Source: Campylorhamphus procurvoides (Eukaryota; Chordata; Aves; Passeriformes; Dendrocolaptidae). From it: a stretch of DNA of 64,000 bases. The notes under the pieces were generated by a model that did not search any database, was not told where the DNA came from, and saw nothing but the letters and a program-made list of their open reading frames with translations. The stretch is taken from contig WBMV01003353.1 in NCBI GenBank assembly GCA_013396655.1, forward strand, positions 62,001 through 126,000. The letters are read 5' to 3'. Below are positions 25,801-40,800 of the stretch, one piece after another. How positions within the stretch are numbered: the stretch's first letter is position 1; each line of letters begins with the position of its first letter. The translations under genes and the position numbers were made by a program.

Positions 25801-28800
25801 TCCAACTTCCAAGGGGCTTGTTAGAAACGTTCTGTATGTTAAAAGGAAATCTTCGATGTAGGTGGGATCCACAATAGAATGTTCCTCTATTAAGTGCATG
25901 ATGAGTCGCTCAGGTGTTGCCTTAAAAAAGTAAATGCAAAAATAACTGATCTCTCTCATCACTGCCTGCCCCTAGAGAGTATTTCTACATAAACACTGAA
26001 CAGCATAATCCCTTTACAAAGTTCAGTTATGACAAACTCCAGAGAAAACATACCTGCATGTTTAAATCAAATCTTCCTGCTTGTCTCAGCCCAGATGTTT
26101 TGCATAGGTAACACCCAGCTAAAACTATTAATAGTTTCCCTTAATATTATTTTTAATAAACAGTTTAAGTTCCTCTTCCAGATTAGAAAAAGCAGGTCAA
26201 TACATAAAGATGCCCAAAGGGTTCTCCCAATACAAAACTCAGTGCATGTGCCTAATAGGTCTAATTTTATTAAAAGGGCAATGAAAGTAGATTTGGAAAA
26301 CAGTACAAATCCCTTCCAATCTAGTTTTTTGAGGTGAGACAGACAAAACTGAGTATGTTCTAGGTTCAAACTGAAATTGTATGCATTCACTAATAAATAG
26401 AAGTTTAACAGATGAATGGAAAGCACAGAAAGAAACTCACCTTGATAACTATGTGTCCTTTCCTGGTCCCACTGCGATCCAGCTCCCTGTGCTCCTTTAC
26501 CATCACAATTTCTCCTTCTTCCTCCACTTTATGAGTGTTTTTTTCCACGTGGTTCAGAATCCTCCAGTAGTCTTGCTGGGCTATGCACACAAACTGTCCC
26601 CACACAACAAGGGATTGTGAATAAACATCTAAGACATGACTGTATCCCCCTCTCCAGGCAGCACAACCCCAGCTGTCTCAGCTGTCCCCAGGCAGAGGTG
26701 CTCCAGCACTCTGAGCATCTCTGTGGCCTCCTCTGGGCCTGCTCCAACAGGTCCATATCCTTGAGCTGAGGACCTCAGAGCTGCAGCCAGTGCTTCAGGC
26801 TCTCAGAAGGGCAGAGCAGAGGGGGAGAATCCCTACACCTCCAGGACACAGTTGGACTGCTGGCTTATATCCAACTTTTCATCCACCCAACCATACCTTA
26901 GGATAAAAGTAGTCTGTTTTCTCTTATTAGCAGCTTAAAATAGAAGACAGTTGTACAGAATTGCAATCTCACCTGGCAATCATCTACTTTGGTTCTGACC
27001 ACTCCATTCATGTACTGTTTGTCCAGAGAGGGAGTAATCCCAAAACTATTTCCCATACAGAGACTCTCACTCTTCCCATCAGGATAGTTGATTTCCACTG
27101 TGCCATTTAAGATAACATACCAAGAATCGAGCTAGAGGAAGGAAAAAAAAGAAAAAAACCCAAGTGAAGCTAATTCAACAACTCTGTTAAGCCCTTATCT
27201 CAGAAAGGCTCATTCCTGCAGTCCCCAGCTGCTTGTCACCACAGCTCTGCAACACTTCAGTCACTGAGATGCTGCAGTGCAAGGCAGCAGTGAAGATGCC
27301 TGAAACAGGAATGCTTCATTCATTTCAGAACTCATTCCAGAGGCAGGAATGCTGATGAAAAGATTCCTTTTTTAATCAGTGGGCTAATTGCTATGATGTA
27401 TTTACCCCATTTAGTGAGAAGGAACACTCCTCCCTGGGGTACCCATTTGGTCACTGCCAGGTCAGTCCACCTTGCCCTCCTTGGGGGTGGACAGTGGACA
27501 ACAGACCAATGGCAACACCTTTCTCCCAGGGACACGTATGGAAACTGCCTCTGACTTAGACATTTATGTTGCCTACATTCTTGGGCAAAGATACTCTCTG
27601 TATTAGTATTAAAGAACCTGTCATTCTAAGAAGAGAGTTATTTTCCCAATGGGAATTATGCTTTCTTCTATGCCACAAGTGATCTTTGAAGGAAGCTGGC
27701 ACTTGTCTGACAGCAACACATGGAATGCTCTTTAATGCCTGTACATGGTAGAGTTGAAGCCTTGAACCAGCCAGTAATCATCACAGTTTGGGTTGGAAGG
27801 AACCTTGGAGATCACCTTGTTCCAACCCCCCTGCCGTGGGCAGGGCACCAACACACAGGTAAAACCTCCTGAAGGGATGGACATGGCTTGGGGATTTTGG
27901 ATACACACCAGGATGAGAGAAGAAGTCTCTAACTTTCAGGTGTGGCAGAGGTGTGGAGATGGGAAACATTTTCCAGCCCTGATGTCCCTGGTGACCTCCT
28001 GCCTGAGGCATCCCCCCAGTGCTGGAGGCAGGGACTTACCTCCTGGCCATCCTCAAGGATGATGGCTCCTGCTTGCTCTACGACTTCAAAGATCATCACT
28101 GAGCAAAGCTCTCTTCTCACAGACATGGTCATGTTTGCAAAGGCAGGGAGCTGATGCATAAATTCCAGCAATTGCTCTGTTGGACAAAGGAGACATTGGG
28201 ATGACATGCAAGGTCCAGGGGTTCCTCAGACCTCTCACCCTCCACAGGTCTATCAAACCCTTATTCATGGGAGAGCTGCTCTGTGGGGTCACCCTGCCAT
28301 TAATGCCCAGGGCTAAACCAGCCCCGTGGGCTCTTTGTCCTCCACAGCCAGAACTGGGCTCTGCAGCCTCGCTGGGGCTCTCAGGGCAGCATTCTAGCTA
28401 AGAGTAGAGCACTTCTGCTTCAGCCATTCACAAAAATTAAAAATACCCTTAGGTACGGTAATTATAAGCCTGACAGGAGCAAGAAATGATTTTCCAGTGT
28501 ACAGAGATGCAATCTGAAGTACAGCAGAAAGCAAGTTTTGCTATTGAAGTTAGTGCCAATTTCTACATTCAGTAAATTATCTTCACTTTAACTGTTCTGC
28601 AGTTTCCAGCTAAGTGTACCTACACTCAGCAATAGCATGTTCTCTTTGCTATTGAGCAACTAATTCCATGGTTTCAGGTAGTCAGGATTACCTTGCTACC
28701 TGTCCCATTACACAACACATACCATGACTGTAGCACTTCCCACCTTAAGCATCTCAAGGACTGTTTAAAATACGTAGTTTCTCAGAATAAATACTCTCTC

Positions 28801-31800
28801 AGACAGTAAGAGGAGAAATCATTCAATTAAGAGCAACACTAGAGTAAAGTGATCACTGGAAGGCACCACTCAGTTATTAAGATATACACTGAAAATCAAC
28901 TCATTAAAGAGTTTTCAGATATGCTTCTCTTGCATATATTATAGGATGTAGTTTCACCTAAGTTTTACTTATTTCTTTGTCTCCTCACCAATGTCATCAT
29001 CAGTTTTATCTGCAGGCTCTTTCTCAAGGCACTCTCGGACAACATCTCGGCCCAGCAGTGGATCAGAAGTCCTGTCAATATCTTCATCCTCCTCTTCCTC
29101 CTCATCTTCAGAGTCTACAGGTGCTTCTGGAAGACCTGTTAAATCAACATCTCCCATCTCACTTTCTGTGGCCTGCAAAGAAAACACCAACCAGGAAAAG
29201 AGTTCAGTGTCTTCAGTTTAATGATTTATGCTCTGAGGTAGCTAATAAAATCAAAAGTAAATTCTGTGACCTACAAGTCAAACTGGAAACTGCAACAGCT
29301 CCCTTTCTGAACACTGAAAAACATGTTATACAGAAATCTGCAGCTACTGGATCCTCATTTTATACCACTTAATATTTCTTTTGAACTTATGTAAAATTGC
29401 TTTTTCATCATTCAAGTCTGTATGTGACAAAATAATAATGACAAAGTTTAATAACACCATTGGTTACCCAATGCCTGTAGAGACATTTCTCCTGTCAGCA
29501 ATAGATGGCAACACAGACATCACACTGAGAGACCCACGGGGCACCAGTGAAGGAGAACACCACACGTGCCACAAAAAGCAGAATCACACAGGAATCGTTT
29601 GCACTAATCCTTTCTCTAAAGTTGAAATGATGTCATTGCACGAAAATAGATTTCCAAACAGATGGAAGGGGAAAAAAAATAGTTTCAAGTTCTCAGTTTC
29701 TGCAGAGTAGTTGCTCAACCACTTTTCTTAAAGTTTAAGCCAGCATGCAAATCATTTTTCTGTTTAAATTCACAAATTTGAGCAACAAGATGTGTCACTG
29801 CAAAGTCTAAGGCAATTATATAGAAACTTGCAGAAAACAGAGTTTGTTTCTAAACCAGCACGTTTACAACACTCACCTTCAGTTTAAAAGAAATCCTTGA
29901 GATTTCACAACAACTCTGAACTATCCAAGGCCTGGAGTACTCTGAGTGTCCACAGAGCTCCAAAATAAAGGATGCCTTGAGCACTGGTGGGGCAGCACAG
30001 CCTCTCTGGGCAACCTGTCCTGCTGTCTCAGCACCCTCAGGGCAAGGGCACCAAGATAAATCCACTCTCTTCCAGTTTAAAACCACTGTCCCTTCTCCTC
30101 TCACTACAGGACAGGTGAAGAGCCTTTTCAATAACCCTGCTTTAGGTATTGGCAGGTGCAGCAAGGTCTCCCTGAAGCTTTATTCCCTGTCCTCCAGTCC
30201 TTGGGGATGTCACCTCACTGCCAGGACCCTCCCAGTAAGATGGAGAGTGCCTCAGAACCTCCATCAGCCTCAGGACCATGGGATGCACCACCTTTGGTGC
30301 CATGGATTTGTGTAGGTTTGGGTCCTCAGGTGGTCTCAGACCAAACCTTCTCCTTCCATGGGAAGGACCTTGCCTGGAGGTCCAGGGGTTTAACCATCAG
30401 CCAGCAAACCTAATAAATAAGCTGAAGTGAATTCCCAAAGACACTGCTTTCAGAGGAAGGCAGCAAAGCAGAGAGGGTTAAATCTGTGCTACATTACATC
30501 ACTTTACTGGCTTCTGTAGCTCACATTAACAGTTTTGGAATTGAGCCCAAGTGCAAATTGTGCTTGGAGAGTCTCAGCAGCACATGATCAGCACAGTGTT
30601 TTATGCAGGGACTTTTCTGGCATTTCTTCATCTAAAGAGCCACAATTTACATCAACTTCTCCACACTGAACAAGATAGACACCAGCACCACTCCCCACTT
30701 TGATGGCCTCAAGCTAAACTAGAAAAACTGAGGCTACAGGTTCTAGAGAATCCTGTATTATCCTATACAGGAAAATAAACAGGTCTTCTCCTTTCTTGAT
30801 AAATAAGTTATGACTTGACCAAGCTATGAAACAGGAGAAGGTCCTCCAAGAGTGTTTCCCAGATGAGGTGCAGATGGTTGACAGAAGGTTGGCAGGTCAG
30901 GCTGAGCTGGATGGAACAGGAAGGGTTTTGCTCACAAAGCCCTCTGAGGAAGGAGCTGCTCTGCCCAAGCAGGATGTTCCAGCTGTTTCCATTATCAAAT
31001 ATCAAAATCATTCTTAACAGAAACATCAATTCATTTTCATCACTTTTCTCAACTAACTCAGGGTTTAGCACCACGTGGCCATAGCAGTGTTTACAGGCAG
31101 GAATCCTCTTCTGCTGATCCCACCTTCAGTTTGATGTCCATCATTTCCTTTTTAGCTGGAAATGGGCTTACCCTGGCCTGAGAGGCAGCTGGAACAAGTG
31201 AAACCTCCTTTCAACACTATCCATGAATGCAGTGTACACAGACAAACAGAGAGTCTTTCCAAATCTCAATAAAATACTGGTTTATTCTTTAGTTCTACCA
31301 TTCTAATCCTATTTTCCTATTCTGGAATGACGTTTGCACTACTTACTGTAAAAATTAATGTTCAAAAGGTCATTTCAAGACTACATTAATCTAAATTATT
31401 CTGAACATTAGTGACATTAATGACATTACTGCAGAGCTTGGCATGCAATAGATACAGAACTGACTGCAAAAGCAAAGCATCATTTTCCAAATACTTCATG
31501 AAAAGCTGTATTTTGTTGCACCAAAAATGCTTTCAATTACTGAGCCAATACATTACACTCAAAATGTAGGTTTTATTGCATATCAAAGAGGTTCTTTGCC
31601 TTCATAATATGATAAATATTGGGGGAAGCACTTTTCTTTTCTTTGTGATTTCCAACTCTGTCTATACCAATGTGTCACTGCAATACAAAGCCATGTTAAA
31701 CACTGTGCCATGGCATTATTCCCCCACATCTATCTATTACTAAGCAGTACTTGGCTATCACTCAGAGGTGCATGACAAACACTAAGAGAATCTCCAGCAC

Positions 31801-34800
31801 TGTTCCTGCCACTGCAATAAAGCCCATAAAATGCAGAAATGCACATAAAGAGCACCTTTCAACAGGTCACTATTTGCACTCTGGGCACATGAAAACAAGA
31901 GACTAAACATTCCCTAAAAAATAAGAGGAATGAGGAATTCCCAGTGGGTTGTTGGGTTTTTCCCGTGCCCCATGACATGCCTGTTGCTCTCCTTCTCTTC
32001 CCCCACAGCTTATCAACTGCTTGATTCTGCAATGTTATATTTCAGGATTAAGGACACTGCAGCTCTGATCATACATGGCTGCAATATTATCCTTGAAGAT
32101 CCCATGAGTCTGACCTGTCCATGGTTCCTTCAGGATGCAAAACCAGCCAGGCTGATGTCACTGAAAAGGAAATTCCTACCTGAAAAGTCCTACCTCCTCC
32201 AAATTAATGGAAAATCTGCAGTCATTTTCACATTAATATATTAATCATTCCTTAGGGGACAGAATACTTTGCACCACTGGTTATTTGCTACAGTGCATAT
32301 AAATATTCTACTCCATCAGTTCTTTTATTTATATAAATTTTATTTGTTTATCAATTATGCTCTTTTGGCATTTTCTCATGAGTAGACAAAAGGCAATTAA
32401 CCACACATGATGGAGTATTCACTCAGTACAAGATATCACTGCTAGAATGATATCTTTGTTATCAATAATACATTTTAAGTGCTTTTCACTTAGAGCAACC
32501 TCTGCAAACTACCCAGGTAGACAGGCAGGCAGACACAGCCAGGGAAACCATCCATCAGCATCCTCATGGAGGAGATGCTCAGGGACAACACACAGACTAG
32601 TTCTGGGGACTGACTAATTCCATCAATTCTGTTGATTCAGAAAATAGTAAGACTCAAGATAAAGGCCCCACTTTCCAGCAGGGTCTCTCAGAAATGACAG
32701 AATTCACAGAGCATCTTGGAAAGGCTCTCTCAGGGCTGTCAGCTACTCCTGATCTGCTGGCAGCACCAAAGTCTCAAGTAGTAAGGTCAGAGATTAAATA
32801 GGACAAAATGCAGAGACACTTGTAATGTTCTAAAGGAATTTTTGCTTTTATGTCTTATTTTTTAAGTTCCCTAAGCAGTATGTTGCTGTAAATAGAAATG
32901 TCACTAATCTGCTTCCAGTATAGAAATAATACCCAGACAGCACCTAAGGAAAGGGAACAGGTGTCTAAAATCAAGTTACACCTACACCATGCCCAACAAT
33001 TGCTGCACACCCAGTGCTGTGCTTGGATTGCAGCTTGGAAGTGGCAAAGCTGTGAAATTACTGATCAACACAGAGCCAAGCTGAGCCCCCTCATCAGCCA
33101 GAACATAAACACCCTTGGAGCCAGCTCTGGGATTTGACACCAGACAGGTAACTGATTAAGTGTATTATCTGTAAACAAATGAAGCTATCTCTGGATTTCA
33201 GCCAGCTTCTATTCTCAGCAAGCCACACTAGAATTTCCACAGTCAATTAGTGCAGAAAGTGGGTTTATTACCATGCTTTTGTTTGCAGAACTGAACAGCT
33301 GCTATTAGCCATAAATACAAATAATCAAGGAAGGTATTGGAAACACAAGGCTGATTTCATGAGATTTGTTCCATTTCACAAAGGAAAATGAACCCATAAA
33401 TCAACAAATGTGACTTTCAAAAGCCACAGTGTCCTTGGTGGTACAGAAGGATGTGAAAAGCAACAAGAAGAGCTTTACAAGCAGCTTGTTGCACTTCTCT
33501 GCAGGGGTGGGTCGAGGCATCACAAGGGCTTTGCCCAAGTTCTGGATAAAGGGCCACACTTCTTATTTCTGGGATACTGAACATCATGGAAGGCACAGCA
33601 AGCAAGAAAAGCCACGTCACCTGATAAATGTCGGAGAGGCTGCTGCTCCCAGAGTCACTGGCAATGCTGCAGCCCGACTGGCTGGAGGGCACGTGTGTCA
33701 CCTGCGGGTGAGGCGTGTCCGTCAGGTGCATCTTGGTGAGGTCAGCTGGAAGCTGCGAATGGAACGGGGGTGGGAAGGGCAGGGAAGAGAAGGGAAAACA
33801 ACACGTGTCAGTCTCATCTGAAGGCACAGCTATTTAAAAAACTTTTGCTGCATGCTTATATTTGTATTTGAATTGTTGAATTACTGACTCAGACTCAAAC
33901 TGAATTTGAATCCGTAGCCTGATGTATGTTTGGAGAAGCTAATTCAGCCTAAGCTTGCCCAGTCACACTCCAGGTTCCCAGAACTGATGGAAAACCAGGC
34001 ACTTTCCTACAAACACAGGTCTGGGCTCTTTACAGCTGATCCACCACCCCAGGATGACACACACAGGATGCTGGCCAAACAGCCTGCAGTATTTCACATT
34101 AGCTGATGTTACAATCCAATATGAAGCAGGATTCCTCTTTAGAAATTCAATTTATGCACCTCAGTTCAAGAATAACCTTTAGAAAATATCAATGTAGAAC
34201 AAAAAGCAATGTAATCTAAGCAAAAGGTTTGGGCTATAAAAGGCTTTGAATTTTAGGAAAATGAGAACACACAAAGAATATTATGGATTTTTGGTACAGC
34301 TATGTACAACAGCATCTCTAGTTCATAAATCTACCTGTAAGTGAACATACATATACACATATGTAAATTCTACTCCATGACTCAAGTCCACAAACACGTT
34401 CTTTCTACTAAAAAAAGCAAAAATCAAGAGTGGCTTTTGAAGACTCAGAGCTGCACGGAATCCTATCAAATAACCAACCCTTTAATTCAGCTGCTTGTTT
34501 GCTTTCTGCCACATAAACTTCTAATATTTCTTAAATTTAATATGAAAAGATCATTGTGTCAGTGAATCCCAGATTCTCTACGGGCTTTTACCACTATGAA
34601 TTATAAAAGTTAGGTACTACTCCTTTAAAAAAAAATTCTAATGCAGAAAAAAGTGCAAAAGTACTCTGACAGAACCAAGTGTTGGGATCAAATGAAAAAA
34701 GAAAGTATAAAACAGCCAACCTGTATATTTGTACCTGTGGTCACACGTGCCCAGAAAAGGAAGAAGTCTGAAAAGCAAAAACCTTCTAAACTCTCACAAA

Positions 34801-37800
34801 CTCGCCCAAAAAACTCCATGGGAGCAGAAAGTATAAAACAGAAGGTTTATTTGAGACAAATGACCTTTGAAGTACTGCTTGCCACTCTACTTGATCTCCC
34901 AAAACAAATCACAGCTTCTGCCTTTTGTATGTCATTTTTATTAGCCAAACTGATTGCTCTTTCCTTCAGTGCTCACTAAGCAGCAAGACACAGAGAGGAT
35001 GTTTCTGTACCAACAGGACAGTGGATGCAGGAAGGACTTGCTGGAAGTGACATAAAATTGTCTTTAACTAGTGGTGACTATGACTTTTTTGGTGAAACTT
35101 AGAAACTCTTGTTACAATCTCATCCACACCTTGAAAAATCATGCACTGGGAAACAAGTTGAAAGCACCCCCATTCCTTCCCCCCTGCCCATGCTGGAGGC
35201 TCCAGGATGCAGATGTGTGTACCTGCAGTATCTTCTGGCTAGCTGTGTGCCCCAGCAGCCACAGGCAGGAAAACCCCAAACACCCATGAAATTTTGATAA
35301 ATGATGCTCCAATAGACCACTTGCTTGCCACTTTAAACCACAACAATTTCATTTTTTCAAAGAAGGGATCATTTGGAATTGGAAAATGAGTGCATCTGAC
35401 ACGCTGGCACAGCCTGTCCCTGCACCGGTGCCAGCACATCCTTGTGACTGACCTTTCCCAACAAAGGGATATTTAGGACCAACCCCCCTGCTGAAATGCC
35501 ACACTGCAGTTCAGAGCTGGACAAGAAAGAAAGTTAAGAAAATAGAAGTTATGGTCAGTACAGCCACCTCCAGCTCTGCCCTCCCACTGGGTCAGGAAGG
35601 CACAGTTGGTGATTACACCAAAAAATCCCAGATCAACAAGGAATTTTTAAAGAGATATTGCAAACTGCAATAGGAAAGAGGGAGAGAAAAAGTACTAAAT
35701 CCTCTGAGAGCTCATCCTAATGCATCAGGCTGTCTTGCCACACAAACCCAGAAGCACCAACAGCCTGGACTAGTTTTTGTTAGAGGTGTGTGAGATTTGG
35801 GAAGAGGGGACAGAGGAACATCCCCTCCCACTCACCAGGACACATGGGAGATGGGGGGAGAGGACATGGGAGTGCAAAATCCAGCAGGGAGCAACAATTA
35901 GTGAAAACTGACACGCACAAAATCCTAAACTTTCCCTACAGCAAAGGTGAAAATGCCCCCTTTGGCAAAGGTGAAGACTCCAGAGGTCCACCAGGAGCTT
36001 GGCTTTTGCCATGGATCCAGCACCAAAGCACTCCTGCTGCCAAAGAGAGAAACCCCCAAACCTCTGCAAGCCCCAAACCTGTCCTTTCTCTGTTAGATAA
36101 CACAGTGCAAAACCTCTCACACTGAAAAAACCAAAACCAAACCATAAAGAGCAGTGAACTTTTTAAAGTGCTTTTTGTCCTATGCAGACAGAGAAGGCTC
36201 AAGTCTTGCACATGTTGTAGAAGACAAATTGCATCAACAGTCTGATTTTTCAGAGCAGAACCAGAGCAGCAGATCTGGAAGCAGCCCTGCTCCTCTGAAT
36301 AGTGGGATGAGAAGCAGAGAGACAGAAAATGCAGCAAGAGGACACTGCAAAACTAATAAAGCATGGAAGAAAAGTGTCTCTGCTCAGATTTGTCCTTGGG
36401 TAACCTTAGAACAAAAGGATTGTTCTCAGGAAGAGTGTGGAGAAACCCACAGATTGGGGGAATGAATGGAATCTGGGGAGGTTGGGAGGGACCAGAAGAG
36501 GACACAGACCCCACAGCATCCCCCACTGCCCAAAGGTGTCCCAGCTCAAGGGTGCTTGGTGGGACACCAGGGGACATGTATGGGGCCACATGGACCCTCA
36601 GGCTGAAGCAGGACAGACTTCCCTTGCTTAGGTGGAATTATCAGTCAAATGCTAAAGAACCACCCAAGAACTGGTGAGAACCAAGTAATACAGAGACAAA
36701 GCTGTAACCCTCAGTAATGAGCAATTTGTACTCTAGCAGCCAGGAAATTAGTCAAATAAAGAAGAACTATTCAACCAGAGTTCCAAATTTATTGATTTAT
36801 TAAATACCCATTCAGGCAAGGCATTTAAATAAATTATTTTATTCCTTGCAAGCAGTTTGAATGAGAAGAGAATTGGGAGCAGTGGGAGATGAACTGGCAG
36901 CACTAACTCCAGATCACCCTTGAGAGCAGCAGCTTTGGGGGGCTGAATCCCTCCCCAGAGCTCAGATCTGTCCTTTTACTTTTCAACAAGGTTTACTGGC
37001 AAAGAGGATTTAATTCTTTTTTTTTTCTTTTAAACAGGCAATCAGGACATCTTTGTTTAATACAGAATTACCAACTTTCTAACAGCAGTTTGGTACCAAG
37101 AGCAGAGCAGCGATGTGGTGGTTCCTCCCAGGGACTGCAGATGTTTCCCACAGTTCTGCAGCAAGAACTGTACTGAGTTCTACAGAGAGGAGCCCAAGGT
37201 TGGGCACCTGCACCACCCTCCTGTCTCTGAGTCTGACCTGAGCTGGGCCCTGAGCTCTGCCACGTGGCACAGCCCCCAGCCCAGCACACCCCGGGCACTG
37301 CGTCTGCACTGACATTTACCTCCCACAGAAACACCCGCTCCTCTCAGCACTGAAGTCACACAGAACGCTCCAGAATTAAATTAAAGGCTCATTTCGGGAT
37401 AACAGACTTTTCAGATTGCACATGCCCTGTGCAACAGAGCAAATGAGGTGACCTTTGAGGAGATGGCCACCCGTCAGCTCCTCTGAGGATGGCACTAAAA
37501 GGACCATCAGCCTGAGGACACCTTTCCTTTATGTGCTCCTCAGGAAGGGTTTGCTAAAAATAAAGGCTCCAGAAAGTCATTGCAGAGTTTAAACAGAGAG
37601 ACAAGCACAGAAGTCATAAGTGAAGCTTTGTCATAGGACAGCTAAACTGAGACTTGATTCTTTTCTATTCCCCATTTTTTTCCAAGGGAGAAGAATCAGT
37701 AGAGCCTCTTTTGGTTTGCCCTTTATCCTGTATTTCCAGTGATTTATTTTGGATTTGCTGGTATCTTTGTGCTATGGAAAAGCCACATCTTCACCTTTGT

Positions 37801-40800
37801 GCCACAAGTTTCGAAAATACATACCAGTGTTTCCTGTTAGACTTTGGATAACCAGAAAACACAGGCTGAAAAGACATAGACAACAGGAATCTACAAAATA
37901 GTCTTGAAAGAGGGACACAAGACCTATGGATTACCTTCTTCCATGTATAGAAGCTTCACCACCGGGTTTCAATCTGCAGCAAATGGTATGTTTATTAAAC
38001 ACATCCAGAAACATCCTGCAATGAGGGCAGTGGCCAAAGGACTCCTCATCAGAAAACAAATCACTAAGGGAAGGGCAATCCACATAATTCTCCTGGTGCA
38101 GTGTCCATTCCAAATTCAAATTAATGGAAAGAAAATGGGCAACAAGGAATCAAAAGGGATGCCCCATTCCTTCTTTGATCCTCCTTGAGAGGAAAGCTTT
38201 TTATCAGTTTTTCTAGGTCCCCATATGGATATTTACAACCAATCGATCCAGTCTGGACACAGAAGAAGCATCAGCCTCTGAGAGAACAGTCTGTCCTTTT
38301 CCAGGCTGTGTAAGCAAATTTTCTGCCCTTGGTTTTACAGATTGTCAGTAACCTTATACCTTATTTGCTTTTCTGAAGTTCCCTGAACTGTTGCCAGCAA
38401 GAATAATATTCCGAAACAACACGGGATTTATTTTCCGTGGAACACCAGGGGACAGGCTCAGCTCAGCCCTGTGCTGTGGAGAACCCCAACCCACCCCCCT
38501 CTCTGACACCAGCTCTCCAAGACAAACAGCCCCAAATTTAAGGCACATACAGAGGATTTTGTTTATCACCTGAGGTTTTCCATGGAAAGGTTTTCCCTGT
38601 TTTAAGCTGGAACCCCTTAGCGCAGGCTCAGGGCATTAACTGTGATGCCACTGGGTAACCTCAGAGCTTGAGGAACCTCTGCTGCTCAGCCCCAGCACAC
38701 CCAAGTGGTTTAAGGACACTGATTGTCCTTTCTCAGGTGAGACTGGACTGTTACAAACTGCCAGCTAAAAAACCCCATTTGCCTTAAGTCTTAAAAATTA
38801 AACCAAACCGCCAAACTAAAAAGACCACTTGATCAAAGAGGCAAATGGGACCCCAGTCCTCTGAACCAGGACCTCTCCAGATCCCACCTCTCCCTTTAAG
38901 TGTCTACAGCCTTCCAGTCCCTTCATACACCAGTTTCCCTTTGACCCTCTTGATTCAACACCTTTCATACACTTAATATTGAATCCGTTCTGCCTGAATT
39001 TCTCCCTTTTAATTCCCTGTTGTACTTCCAGCCTTTGGCTCACCCCATTCTCCTGGCAGCCCTGGGAACTCTCCTCTTCCCACTGCACTCCCATGTTCTC
39101 CTCCAATACCTGTGTGATTTCCCAGGAACCAAAGCCCCACCACAGCAGGGACAGCTGTGTCTGAGGAGCTGGAGGATGGTGTGAGTTTCCTACATGGCTG
39201 ATTCATGAACACCCCTCACTCGAGATCATGGAATATCACAATGGTTTGGGTGGGGAGGGAAGGACCTTAAAGATCCCCCATTCCATCCCCCTGCCACAGA
39301 CAGAGACACCTTCCACTAGACCAGGCTGCTCCAAGCCCTGTCCAGCCATGGCACTAGCACGTGCTCTAATGACACCAGGAGTGTCCATTTGGGGACATCC
39401 CAGCAGCCTGGCCAGCCTGCCCAGTGCTGGCTCTGCTGCCAGACACCTCTCCTTCCTCTGGCATTACCATTGTCACAATCCACATGGGATTATTTTCAAC
39501 ATTTCATGGCCAAAGATGTGGTCTCTGCCAGACCTCTCGCTGGTGTTACAGCCGGTGTTGCCTCAGTTTGCCTCCAGCTTCAGCAAACTCCACATGCCAG
39601 CACCTTGTAAACAAGTTGTTTTGATGGTCCCACTGCTGGATGATGGACCTGTGATTCCACCATTGGTTTGTTCATTTTCACAAGGTAACTAATTTATTTC
39701 ACTAGTTCTATTTTCCCTTTCCACAGCCTACTGAAACAAGAGCAGCACTGCTCACTCCCACTGACATGGGGCAGTTTCTCAGCAAGGAAACCTTTCTGTA
39801 TCCCACTTTTTGCTCTCCTCCATCCCATTCATTCCATCTAAGAAAAAAACCTATAAAATAACATCTCCTGGATGTTTTTTTTCCTTGGCATCAGTAAATT
39901 ATTTTAATCACCTCATATATCCTGCCAGTAAATGAATATGGAACCTCCAAAACCACAAGTTCTCTGAAGTTATTCTGCACAATGTTCAGTAGCCTTTTCC
40001 AGGATTTGTATAAATTAACTCTGCTTTTGTTCACCTTTTACATAGGAGCTACAATTCTGCTCCAGTTTAAAACACACTCAGAGCTGTGTTAATGGGAGAG
40101 GGGAAAGCTGCTCCTCTGAGATCCAGAGAGAGGCCACTTAGGTGTCCGCAGAGAGGGTAAGATGAGCCCAGCCAAATTAGCCATGCTGACATCAGGCCTC
40201 AGCCAACTTAATGCAAACAGCAACATTTCCTCCTTAAAGACCACAGATGGGGCACCAGTGGCACAAAAGCAGACTTCTCCAGATTTCTAAAGTGCAGCAA
40301 TGATGTCTGGGGGTGGGGTTTGAAGCCAGCTGATGGTTCAGGGTCTTTCCCAGCAGGTTCAGATAAAACCCTGGAACCTTCAACAACACGATGCAAAGAA
40401 AAACGGTGCCTATGGAGCTACACAAACTTCAGGACATCATTCATTTCAAATCAGGTTTCAATTCATTACCTACAGTACCTACTCCAGTTGTTATCAGTGC
40501 TACAGACATGAATCTCAAAGAAATAAGGACCAAGATGACACCATTCGTGACAGCTTTGCAGTGCCTTGAAAACTATCCTTGGAGCCTTCCTAAAAATATC
40601 TCCAGGCTTAGAATAAAATAAAAAAAAGGGCACACAACACACAAAAACCCCATCTAAAAGAATTAATAATCCCTAGGGGCTGTTCTGTGCCTCTGGCAGC
40701 CGAGAGCTTTTTGGTCTTCATGGCTCCTACAGCCCCTAGAAAATGAAATCCTCTGAAGTATTACGTTTCCTTAGTTACAATAAGGTGACGTGAGGACAGA

